From Trichodelitschia bisporula (Eukaryota; Ascomycota; Dothideomycetes; Phaeotrichales; Phaeotrichaceae): a stretch of DNA of 32,072 nt. Positions 19,116-29,816 of the stretch are shown one piece after another. Location: NCBI GenBank assembly GCA_010356995.1, contig ML996699.1:892146-924217 (forward strand), written 5' to 3'. Under the pieces are notes generated by a model that was not told the DNA's origin, searched no databases, and saw nothing but the letters and a program-made list of their open reading frames with translations. A program made the translations under genes and the position numbers. Within the stretch, counting starts at the first letter, position 1. Each line of letters starts with the position of its first letter.

Positions 19116-22100
19116 ATGACGTTCCCCGAGCCCGCCATGACGCGGTTCACTGGCGCTACGAGCGTCGTTCACGTCACTAAGAACGGCAACACTGTTCTTG
19201 CCAGTGAAGCTCTTGATGCGTTGTTGCGCGCAGTCGATTCCCCACCACCGGCCTCTTCATCGGCTTCCCATGCGAACGCACACCCGTCGAAGCGGCGGCG
19301 ATTGAATAAAGAGTCGCACTACACTGTTACCAAGAGCGATGAAGTATTGTTTACGCTCAGCTTGGTGGAGTTGACCCTCGTACGTCACTTGCCACATTCC
19401 GTATACTTAGTCTCACGCGTCTTAGAACTTCGACGAGGACCTTAAATCGAGCGCATCGGCACCTCCAACGAACGTCAATATCATCATACCCTTGCATGAC
19501 AGACTTAGAATCTCTCCGAACCATACCTCCGCCATTACCATCGAGCTCAGACTCGCCGATGAGATTCCGGTGCTGAGAACACTGGCCTATCACGGCGTCC
19601 AGGCAAAGAACGGCAGGCTTTTGGCGCGATACAGTCTCAAAGTTGTAGATGCGCAGAGCTGCATTCTGCGAGCAGATCTGCTGGTGAAGGCCGATGACTC
19701 GCTTCCTTTGCCTCGTGAACAGCTGGCTCTCCGCCACTATGCTCTGAAGCATGACACTGGCGAGTGGAGCCCGCAGGACTTTTACGCCAATACGCACGTC
19801 CCTGATCCCTCGACAGTGGCAAACCTCGGTGACTGTCATCTCCCGTTCGTGCTGTTTCCGTTTCAGGCGCGCACTGTTGCCTGGATGCTAAAGCGCGAGG
19901 GCGTCCAATACGCAGGTGGCCGGCTGGCAGATGTCGCCCAACCAACTTCCCCCCTCTTTCACCGAGCTGTTGACGCGCTTGGCACACCTTGCTACATCAG
20001 TGACGTTCTCTCCCAGATATGCATAACTCCACCACTCTTCGACATGCGCGGTGGAATCCTGGCCGAAGAAATGGGACTTGGAAAGACTGTCGAGCTCATC
20101 AGCCTCATCCGCGCCCACGCCCAACCGCCGAATATGTTGGACAACGGCCACCTGACTTCCTGCGGCGCGACTCTGATAGTTGTGCCATCCCACATACTGC
20201 ACCAGTGGACCAACGAGCTGAAGGCACATGATCCTGGCCTTCGCGTCTTTACCTACACTGGAGTGCAAAAGTGGGGCGATAGGGAACCGAGGGAGATGGC
20301 TGAATATGACGTTGTCATCACAACATATAACACCATTTCTCGAGAGGTGCATTTCACTCAAGAGCTCCCGACGCGCGTGCTGCGGCGCGCCCCTGTGAAC
20401 AAGCCGATGCGGAGCCCACTGGTGGAAGTATCTTGGTGGCGTGTGTGCCTTGACGAAGCGCAGATGGTGGAGAGTGGCGTTAGCGGAGCGGCGAAAGTCG
20501 CCCAGCAGATCCCTCGGGTGAATTCGTGGGTTGTGTCTGGGACGCCGATTCAGAAAGATGCCCGGGATCTTATCGGACTGCTGCCATTTCTCCAGAGCGC
20601 TCATTCAATGAAGACGTGGAAAAAAATTAGTCGCCCGACATACAAGCGGCTCGTCGCCCAAATCGCCCTGCGACATACCAAGGAACTGGTTCGGGATGAG
20701 ATTGCACTCCCACCTCAGACGCGCGTCGTTGTTACGCTTCCTTTTTCGCCTGTTGACCAGCAGAATTACAACGATCATGCTGAGGTCATGGCGCGCGAAT
20801 GCCAACTCGAAGGGGAGAGCACGGACAGCGAGAAAATGCGCGTTTGGCTGAGGCGGTTGCGACAGGCCTGTCTGCATCCGCAGCTCATCGATGGCACCAT
20901 GGTCCGCAAACGCAATCCGGGACAGCTCCTAGGGGTGGACCAGGTGCTCCAATCCATGGTTGACCAAAACGAAGCCTCCATTCGCAGTGAGCAGCGCGCG
21001 CTCATTCTGTCTCGTGTCCGCCAGGGACACGTCCTTGCGTACGCGAAGTCGGTGCCGGACCGCGCGCCCCAAGCCCTGAGGCGTTACCAGGAGGCACTGA
21101 AAAGTGCCCAAGAACTGGTCAAAGAGTGTCGTGATGAGCTGGCTGCGGTCGCGGGGGCTGGTGTTAGTAGCGAGGCGGATGGCGAGGTGTCTGAGGATGA
21201 GCTGGACAAGGCGGCCAAGGGACCGGAAGCTGAGGCGCTGCGCCGACGCGCAGGAGCCCGTCGCGAGCTGCGTTCTCTGCTTGAAGTCGAGCATGTGTGC
21301 CTCTTTTTTGTGGCGACTGCGTATTTCCAGTTGAAGACTGAAAAGGAAGCTCTGGCAGCGGGTGAGAGTCCGTCTAATGAGAATGTGCCGGCAGCGGACG
21401 AGAGTACGCCAAAAGAGAATGTGCCAGCGGCGGATGAGAGTACGGCGGAGCTGGAAAAGTCTGACAAGGATAAGAGTACGTCGGAGCTGGAAACGCTTGA
21501 AACGGCTTACTATGACCGAGCCCAGGCCGTCCGCACGGAGATTCTGCGTGGCAGTCGCGCACGGGTGAACAATGTCATGACCAAGGTGAAGGCCAGCTTC
21601 TCTCCTGAGATACCCATCGTTCCGGAGCTACCAGACGTCGACGGGATCGAGAACCGCCGGATTGTGGACGCCTTCTTCGAACTGCGTGACCTACTGAATG
21701 CCCAGGCCGACGCACTGCAAGAAATTAGGCAAAAGGTCGTGGAAATCCTGCTCCAGCCGTTGGTCGATAATGACGTCACGGAGACGACAGGTGAAGAGTA
21801 CGAATCATCAACAAAGACTCAGGACGACCTCTACGTCTACGAGCTGTGGCACCGCGCGCTCATCGCTCAACGGCAAGCAACGCTCATTGGGCAGCGGAAT
21901 ACTCTGGTCAACAATGAGGTCAAGGATGCAGCGAGGATGGCGAAGGACGGCACCGGACCTAATCCCGAATTGATGCGAAAGGCGGCGGAGCGGCTCGCTG
22001 CGCTTCAGCCAAACGATCAGGCCTCGCTGCGAGGCGTCGTGACCGAGGCGCGCTCGCTCATCACCCAGTTGGAGTGGAAGCGTGACGGCGGGGCTGCGCG

Positions 22101-23373
22101 GGCGGCGGCAGAGCTCGCGCTTACAGAGCAGCTACTCAAAGAGCTCCAGGATATTACGTCGCATCAGATGAAGCACTTTGGCGAGTTGGAAAAGGCGCAC
22201 GACCTGTTCCGCACAGCGACCAATGTGCGCCTCGATTACTACCGGCAGCTACAGGGGATCTCGGACACGGTCGCGCCATACAAAGAAAGTATGGACGACA
22301 AACTTGACAAAGTCGCTCTTGTGGACCTGGAGAGGAAACGCGCGGCGGCAGAAGCGCAGCTCGCGACGCTTTACGGCAAGCGGCGCTACCTGCGGCACCT
22401 CCAGGCCGAAACGGACGTTGATTGCGGCATCTGCCAATCCGAATTGACAGACGGCGTCATATCTGTATGCGGGCACCAGTTCTGCCGCGAGTGCGCAGGC
22501 CAGTGGTTCGCACGCAGCCGGCGCTGCCCGATGTGCAAGGCCCGCATTAAGAAGCGCGATCTGCGCCCCGTCTCGCACAATCAACCCCGAGAACTGCAGG
22601 TCAAGGAGGTAGCCCCATCTGGTATCACCACGGCTGCCGTCGGTCCCGTCGGCATCAGCGCCGCCACCCTGCGCGAGATCCAGGCCGTTGAGCTCCCCCG
22701 CACGTACAGCACCAAGATCGATGCCATCGCGCGGCACATCCTGTGGCTGCGGCAGCACGACCCGGGCGCCAAGTCGGTCGTCTTTTCGCAGTTTACCCCG
22801 TTTCTCGACTTGCTGGGCATGGCGTTTGCGTCGCTGGGCATTGAGTTCACGTCGATTAAGAATAAGAACGGCACGAGCATGATCGATGAGTTTTTGGCGA
22901 ATCCGGCGGTGGAAGCGTTTTTGCTGCCGGCGCAGTCGAATGCGTCGGGGCTTAATCTTGTGGTTGCGACGCATGTGTTTCTTTGCGAGCCGTTGATCAA
23001 TCCGGCAATTGAGATGCAGGCCATTGCACGGGTTCATCGGATTGGACAGCGCCGTGCGACGACGGTGTATACTTACCTTATTGCGGACTCGGTGGAGGAG
23101 GCGGTGTATGAGGTTGCTGTTGGGCGGCGGCGGGAGCATGTCGATGCGGCGGCGAAGACGCTGGTGGAGAAGAAGGGGGAGATTGTGGGCGATGATGTGC
23201 TGAGGAGGTGTCTTGTGGGAGCGAGGGGGGTTAGGCGGCGGTTGTCGTGGGGTGAGGATGGGGAAGGACCTGGTGAGGCCGAGGAGGATGGTGTAAATGG
23301 GGTGGTTGAAGGCACGAACGGAATGGATGTGGATGAAGATGGCATTATGAACGGCGTGGCGCAGGAGGATTGA
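19116..23373 (+). CDS. SNF2-family ATPase with embedded RING finger (SHPRH/IRC20-like E3 ligase)
   Basis: Exons 19116-19379 and 19426-23373, separated by a 46-nt intron, give 1403 residues. The SNF2 N-terminal lobe has PFQARTVAWMLKREG, Walker A in AEEMGLGKTVE (Lys308), the Walker B box DEAQ (431-434) and VVSGTPIQKD. A long charged, coiled-coil-like insert follows, with an imperfect acidic repeat (NVPAADEST, near residues 740-770). A C3HC4 RING then has C1088, C1091, C1103, H1105, C1108, C1111, C1122 and C1125. The C-terminal lobe follows with SVVFSQFTPFLDLLGMAF, NASGLNLV and ARVHRIGQRR. This order, with the RING between the ATPase lobes, is that of SHPRH and yeast Irc20, nuclear DNA-translocase E3 ubiquitin ligases linked to damage tolerance and recombination. 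The start follows TCAGCATGACG; a second ATG lies seven codons in. No missing catalytic residue is apparent. Confidence 0.93.
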
Positions 23374-25081
23374 AATTGCTGGGCGCTCGGAGAACGACGG
23401 TATCCAAGTGTCTGCCGTTGAGGTTTAGAATGATACCCTTGATGATGGTCCAGGCATCAGTCGGTCGGCATGCATGACGACCCCACATTAGGAGCAAGTA
23501 CCAAAGTAGGTACAAATAGAACGCGATAAATACTTTAAAGTTGCTATGAGGAAGATTAATTCTGACTGATATGTAAATGATGCGACTTGAGTTAAATTTC
23601 TACATAAAGTCCAGTTTGGTTAGGCCCGAGTAACCGACAGACCGGATATTGAGATCTCTGAACACGCCTGTGCGAGGTATGTCTACCTGAAATGTTGTGG
23701 GACATCAAAGTCATCCGATGAAGCCCCCGTTGATCACCAGCGCGTGCCGCCAGTACAGATCCACTTGATCGTCCTGCGCCGGCGGCAAGGGCGGAACAAG
23801 TGGAAAAACGAGGGGAGGACTGCCAAAACGTCTGAACACCGGGATGCGGCCCGTCGCGTAGCTTTTGACAGTGCAGTTGCTGTTGTGATATGCGGAAGAG
23901 AGAGGCCTGTTCAGGAGCTAGCCGTCGATGATGGCCAAAATACGGATAAGGATGCAGGATCTAAGGGATGCGGCTTGGGTGCATACGGGACGGGTCGACG
24001 CGCATTCTGGAACCCGCATATGCATATGCCTTCTTCAGCTCGGTTCTATGCGTCGTCCCAGCTGATTTTCAGAACGGCAAGGCCTAGGAATTGGAGGAGA
24101 GATCGAATGGAGAGCATTCAAGGGGCTTGGGTAGGGAAATATTCATATTTTGGCTCCATCGCCCCTGTTCCTGACATCCCGAGTCCCTGCTGACTGTCCT
24201 GTTCATATCTGTTAGCAGTGTGAAGTCGTAGTCCTCCACTGACAACAGCACTTACATATGACATCTTCACCTAAATGGGGTAGATATGAGAGAGATAACC
24301 ATATCCCGATGAGTCGATGCGAACACGCCCCGAGTCCTCGTGTGGTGGGCAGCTGTAGGTCGCACATGGCTGTCCCAATATGGCAATCATGTTGGCCAGG
24401 CTGTCTAGATCCAGCTTCTGCAGTCGACTGACTAGCAGACGGCCAAGCGAACTGGGAAGCTTACCACCGCTTAGCTCCAGCCGTTGATGGGTTTCCCCAC
24501 ATCGCCATCCCGCCTTTCGGACGTTTTTCATGGATGTTCAGCTGGTTGCTCGACAGGCCTCCCGCTGTTCCACCATGCGCTCAACTGCCACTCGTGACTC
24601 TATCGCATTCAAAGATTGCCCAATAACCGTAGTCCAAAACTCAGCTCGTCCAATGGCACCAGGGCTACCCGAAAAATTTGCAGCCGGCCCCAAGAAAGTT
24701 GTGACCACCTTCCACGAGTCTTTGCCGAGTCATCAAGCAAACACTATTAGAGTGCGAACTACAACTTTTTAGGCCGATTAATCCACTCCTGCCGAATCTC
24801 TTGGGCCTCATACAGTACTGGACGGGCCTTCGCGCGACAGTGAGCTGTGGCGAATGCTCTGCTGATTTGCCGACCTGAGGAGAGCTTGTAGTTCTGGACG
24901 TATCGTTCATGGTGTTCAGCTGGTCCGCCAGCTGCAAGCCACAAGTCTGCGGAATCTAGAGCGAATCACAGATCTCGACGGACACTGATGTGTATACGGT
25001 AGCTATGAGAACGGTTGCTTCCACAATAAGTATAGACTAAAATCGGCCTTTGCTTGATCATCATCGTGGTTCTGCTCCCCG

Positions 25082-25122
25082 GTAGGGTCTCGCTAAACGT
25101 TCGGCCCTACGTTTCGGCGAGA
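25082..25122. repeat. Two overlapping, mutually exclusive hairpins
   Basis: GTAGGG (25082-25087) pairs with CCCTAC (25105-25110). TCTCGCTAAACGT (25088-25100) pairs imperfectly with ACGTTTCGGCGAGA (25109-25122). The two stems overlap and cannot form together. No neighbouring gene makes an attenuator role likely; this may be a small inverted-repeat relic. Confidence 0.4.
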
Positions 25123-25852
25123 TTTTACGTCAGACGTCGAGGAAGACGGCCGAACTACAACTAGAACTGCCGCAACGAGCCTTTGGCAAGGGACCGGTTG
25201 CGCCTTCGGTTCTAGAACGGCTTCTCACCTGTATGCCGTTATCTTCGGCTCAGTCCATATGCGCGACATGCCATGTCCGTTTTCAGCTTCAGCTCACCCG
25301 CACCTGCGTCTGCATGCCATGCATCCCAATTCGATGAACCTGACATGAATTGCGCCCTTGCTGCTCGGTTAACGCCTTGTCGTTGACGATCATGCAGTAA
25401 TTGAAGAGCCATCTGGATCTTTTCAGAAGCAGCTGTCGTCAAGGGTCCTGCTGTCAGCTAGCCACTTTACTCCACAAGGCTGCTAGGAGACATGATGGAG
25501 CCGGAGCTGCCAGAAAGGGCAGACTTTCAAACGGACTCGGAGTGCCGCCGCACTCTCCAGTCAAGCGGAAATGATAGGCAGTATGAGCGTCACTCAGGTG
25601 CGAAGCCACGCCTTTGCGATCACGCATTGCCCAATGGCTAAACGAACTGCATCTGCAGAATTCCGGCGTGGCCTTCAGACTGCAAGACTGACCAGCTGAG
25701 CTGAAGATGCCGACCAGCTGGTATGCGACCCGTACATGATTTTGCCGGTGTGGTGTTAGATGACATGGAGAACTTCGTTGGCGTGCTGTCATGAGCCTGG
25801 TCTTGGAGCCTGTTGGCTATGGAGCTTCCCTTATCAAGCGTGAATAGTTGCC

Positions 25853-25860
25853 TATATATT
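25853..25860 (+). promoter_or_regulatory. TATA-like box before the 850-aa gene
   Basis: TATATATT lies about 140 bases upstream of the ATG at 26001, a normal fungal distance, and is followed by a pyrimidine-leaning leader. Confidence 0.4.
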
Positions 25861-26000
25861 CTGCTTGAAAGTCTCATTACTCAAGGTACATACCTCTTTT
25901 GCCCTCCGGTCTCAACAGCTCAATCTCCGACCGTTGATTTTTTCATTGAATACCGATACTCGCGGCACGTTCACAGCAAGATACCGTCTTCGCTCCTACA

Positions 26001-28735
26001 ATGGATTGTAGCATCACGATAAAGAACGAGCTCTTTGTCACGCTGACCCTCGTCGATTTCAAGGCAGACAGTGGGCAATGGCAGCAGAAACCTCCGACCA
26101 TCGTCGGAGCCCGCGAAACGACGGCGTTTCTACTCAAGGACTCGGGTGAGGGACTGCATCACATGTTTCAACGCTCTGACTGACATCCTCGAGCACGTTC
26201 GAAGGGCACGGCGCGGTACCGGGCAGATTTCGAACGCATCCCTGACAATGAAAAGCCTCATATTGGCATCATGTTTGACTGCCCAGGCAGTAACGACGAG
26301 AGCGAGTTCAAGGCCTCCGGTCGTCGTACGATCTTTGACCTGACAACGAGCTTCGACAAGAAGGAGCGCCCGCTTCTTGGTCCGTCTCCCTCCGAATTAA
26401 ACTCTTTGCTAACCGCACCAGGTCACGTAACAGTCAATTTGGCAAAGAATGCGACGACGGCGTCCAAACTGGAGTCAATTTCCACCGACACCTCCGGCGT
26501 CCTCGTTCGCAATACCAAAGATCAAACCCAAATTGGAGAAACCATCCTGTGGAAGGCCGACAACGGTGCCGCATACGAGGATAACAGCAATACCAGTGTC
26601 CGCGGCTCACACAATCCCGTGATCATCGACGTGGCCGCTCCGAAGGTGCCGCACATCCGTGCTAATTTGACCATTGATGACCATCTGGTGTTCGTGCCCT
26701 GCCTTCTCCTCGGTTTCAGCAATAATGAGGCCGGCCACCCCTTGGTCGCCCACTCCGACCGTGCGAAACCCGAACTTTTCCACAAAGCAGGTACAAATAC
26801 CGTCTTAGTCACCCTGCTGCCACCTTGGGCGAGCGCCGATACGCCCTGGGGAATCGCTGATGATATCACCTGGCGAATCGAAGTCCTGGGCACGAAACAG
26901 GTGTTCACCCTCAATACCACGCGCCTTGAATTCTACGCCATCACAAATAGCCTGCCCGCCTTCTATCAAAAAGTTGTTCCTGTGGGGCTGCTGCGGCGTT
27001 TCGTGCTGCCTCGCCGTGACCCAAAGATTTCTTGGGTTGAGCACTGCTGTTATGCTACCTTCCGCGACAATGGCTTCATCTACGACTCAACGCGCGGTGG
27101 TGCTAGCTACGCCGGAAATGGAAAGGGTGGTCACTTCAAGCTGACATCGTACCTAAAGGATGTTAACGCTAAGACGCTGGTCAATTGCTACGACCAGGCC
27201 TCCATCATGCAAATCCTTCTAGGCCTCTGCCCCACCACAAGCGGTGCGCAATATGTATTCATGAGACCTTTTGGTTACATCGCAAAAACCGATTTGATTG
27301 GTCAAGGGCTGTGTAACAACCCCTTCTACCTCGGGAACCAGACCGCCAAGCTGGTTAAGGACGACGACCCCAAGCGTACCGCCTTCGGTAATCACGCTTT
27401 CGTCACTCTCAGGGCGGACAGTAAGCAAGGCATAGTTGACTCATGCTGCGGGCCTCACACTGGCAAAGAAACCTGGCAGGAATACATCTCTGCGGCGATT
27501 CACACGAAGGCCCAGACCACGTTATACGACGCGAACAGCCATAGTTCGAGACCGGGTGTGGAGGCCGATATCAAACCGGTTACTGGAGTGGAGGGCCTCA
27601 AAGGAGAGCTTGATACTTTGTCAATTGCTCCAGGGCCAACGCCCACGCAGGCATCCGCCATGATGGCATCGGACGCAATCGAGCCGCAAGGCGCGCCAGC
27701 CGCAGCAGCGCCGTCGGGCGCAGCGGAGACGGTACCAACGTCCGCGGTTCTGGCCGCAGCGAGCCTATTCCCGAAGGAAATTCAAGACCTGGTGGCCCTC
27801 GCGACGGCCCCGGCCCCGGTGCCTGTGGAAACGCGCTCTACCGCCGCGCTGTCCCACTTCTTCGATGATGCCGCGCTGGCAAGCCTCGGCTGGGCGCTCG
27901 AGCGCTCCGAGCGGTACATTTCCCCTGACGGCACCATGGCGCAGTGGATGCTGGACCCAACCAGCAAATCCGACGATGACGGGTTTCCGGACGACGTTGT
28001 CGTCGAGATCTTCATTGCCCGCGGCGGCATGCGTGATGCGATCTTTGCCTTCGCCAACCATCTGACTTGCTACATGAGTGACCCGACAGAAACATTTTCC
28101 CCGCCGGGTCCGGAAGGCATAAGAGGGCAGCTCAACCTCGAGTCTTTCGACGAGCTTGAGGATGGCTCGGCGTCGCATCTGACCCTTCTATGGGCGTACG
28201 GTAACCTCTTTGTGCGCATCACATACCGCCACCAAGGGCCGCACCGCAACACGTCGCAGGTCCGCGAACTGGCAGACAAGTTGCAGAAGTTCCTCGAGGC
28301 TGGGGCCGAACCGGTTGCCCCCGACGGCGGGCCAGCACCCTATATCCAGCCGCTTATTGGACCGGACGGCCCGGTACCGAATGGCTCTACTTTCGTGGTC
28401 AAGGGCTATGAAAACGACGACTCGTTTGCCCACGTCCGTACTGAGAATGCGGTAAGTAACCTTCCCTTTGAGTTCAACTGCTTTCTAGTTCCCGTTGTCT
28501 TCTATCTCTACTCTTCATTAATGCCCACCCACATCCCCACGGCCATTACGCCTTTTCTGCGAATCACTAGCTAATAGAATTCCAGAATGTCATTCTGCTC
28601 GATCACGACCGGAAGGAAAACACATTTACGTTTTACGCCGTCAGCCCCGGCAATGAAACCATCACCTTTTCCTTCTCGGATCCGAAAACCTTCCATACCT
28701 TTTCCACAACGTTGAACGTGGAAGTGTCCGCCTAG
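26001..28735 (+). CDS. Multidomain protein: aegerolysin-like N-terminus plus transglutaminase/papain-like Cys-His-Asp domain
   Basis: Exons 26001-26145, 26194-28451 and 28586-28735 give 850 residues. Intron 1 is 48 nt (GTGAGG donor, CTGAC branch, GAG acceptor); intron 2 is unusually long here at 134 nt (GTAAGT donor, TTCCAG acceptor). Residues 1 to about 135 resemble aegerolysins in layout: SITIKNELFVTLTL, a PPTIVGARET turn, and a late FDCPGS where aegerolysins have a WD.P element. A middle segment contains VNCYDQASIMQILLG (Cys380), FGNHAFVTL (His449) and GIVDSCCGPHTG (Asp464), an order and spacing like transglutaminase/papain-fold triads. A Pro/Ala-rich linker (about 520-570) leads to an unrecognised domain with a DDDGFPDDVVVEIF segment. 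The last 80 residues read like a beta-sandwich (FTFYAVSPGNETITFSF). There is no signal peptide, as in aegerolysins. Function is unknown; cross-linking, peptide cleavage or a membrane-lipid interaction are only inferences. Confidence 0.75.
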
Positions 28736-29816
28736 GATAGTTTTGGACACGGCCGATTTCTTGTTGTTTCGTTATCGCATCTTGTTGCATCGTTCTCACG
28801 TCTTGTTGTTTCATTGTCATGATACCGGATCGGTAAGCGGACGAGGCGATGGTGGACGTGATCACAGCATAGCTTCCTTATCCACATCATTCGTTTCTTG
28901 TAATCTGCTCACTCAACCGCTGGATGTGTCAACCGGGACATCTTTCCCAAAGTGTCGCAAGTGACTGGCTGAGACTTTGGCTAACGAGCGAGACTTCAGT
29001 TACCTAATACCCAATGGCCAATGTTCGATGAGACGAAGTTTCCCGACGGCGGTTGGACTGAAGCTGTTGATGGCGAAGCACATCTGCGCGTCTCTGTGCC
29101 ATGATCCGTCTGAGATGTACTGACAGCGCGTGCGAAAAAAAACCCCCCCAATGCCAGCTTGTTGGATTTTGGAGGCGACTCTTTGGTACAAATTTCATCA
29201 TATTCCGTCTGTGTCGTATGATGTGGTTGATGATGTCGTGGTGACGTCGGATTTTGATCTTGATGCATATGGCAGCACGCGCAGCACGCGGAGAAGAAAA
29301 AGCTGTCACATATGTTGACCAGAGCAAAGAATATCAGCTCGCAACGACACAAAGAACTTTAACAAACTTGCAAGATACAACCTTAGCCCTAGCCTCTAGG
29401 CACATTCCCAGACCGAGCTTATGCTTTTATCGATCGCTCGTCGTGGTCGTATCGTTGTCGCAGGACCTGTCCGTCTGCAACCTAGCAGCGGGCTCGTGTG
29501 TGCACTTTCCTTATTCAGCGCGGTGGGTAGGTATGTATCCTAGGTTTCGGGGGAGTGCGTGGAATAGTTCACGTATAATTTCATACGGAGAGTGGGCTGA
29601 CCAGCTCCTTGCCGAAATGCGACTGACTGACGGGCAACGACTGGAACTTAAAACATACTATTATATACATTCTGAGCCACTAAGGCAATGCAAGTGATCA
29701 TGTTCCCAAAGGTTCTATTGGGTATCTTTAGGGGGCTTCCTATTCCTACAATCGTGACCCCTCATCTTGCATCCGTCTAACCTTGTTGACTAATTGACCG
29801 AAAAATCGCCGGCCGT
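28736..29816. other. Intergenic stretch between convergent genes
   Basis: The two neighbouring genes converge here, so 3' UTRs of both are expected. No gene is supported: frames such as 29254-29697 (plus) and 29352-28996 (minus) lack domains. Three imperfect copies of a roughly 22-bp motif (TCTTGTTGTTTCGTTATCG type) lie at 28757-28820. Confidence 0.5.

Larger units (their letters stand above)
23374..26000. other. Long intergenic stretch, possibly with gene relics
   Basis: No intact gene can be supported in these 2.6 kb. The plus-strand frame 23744-24193 (149 codons) shows no domain and no initiation support. On the minus strand, two pieces have protein-like composition: 24531-24271 (LGRLLVSRLQKLDLDSLANM) and 24944-24759 (YVQNYKLSSGRQISRAFATA). 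They are in different frames with stops between and could be remains of a host gene. The minus strand between 25880 and 25450 has similar broken frames. The right end holds a TATA-like site for the next gene. Confidence 0.4.

Noticed and set aside
23744-24193. 149-codon plus-strand frame after the SNF2/RING gene
   Set aside because: No domain, Arg-rich, no promoter or splice support.
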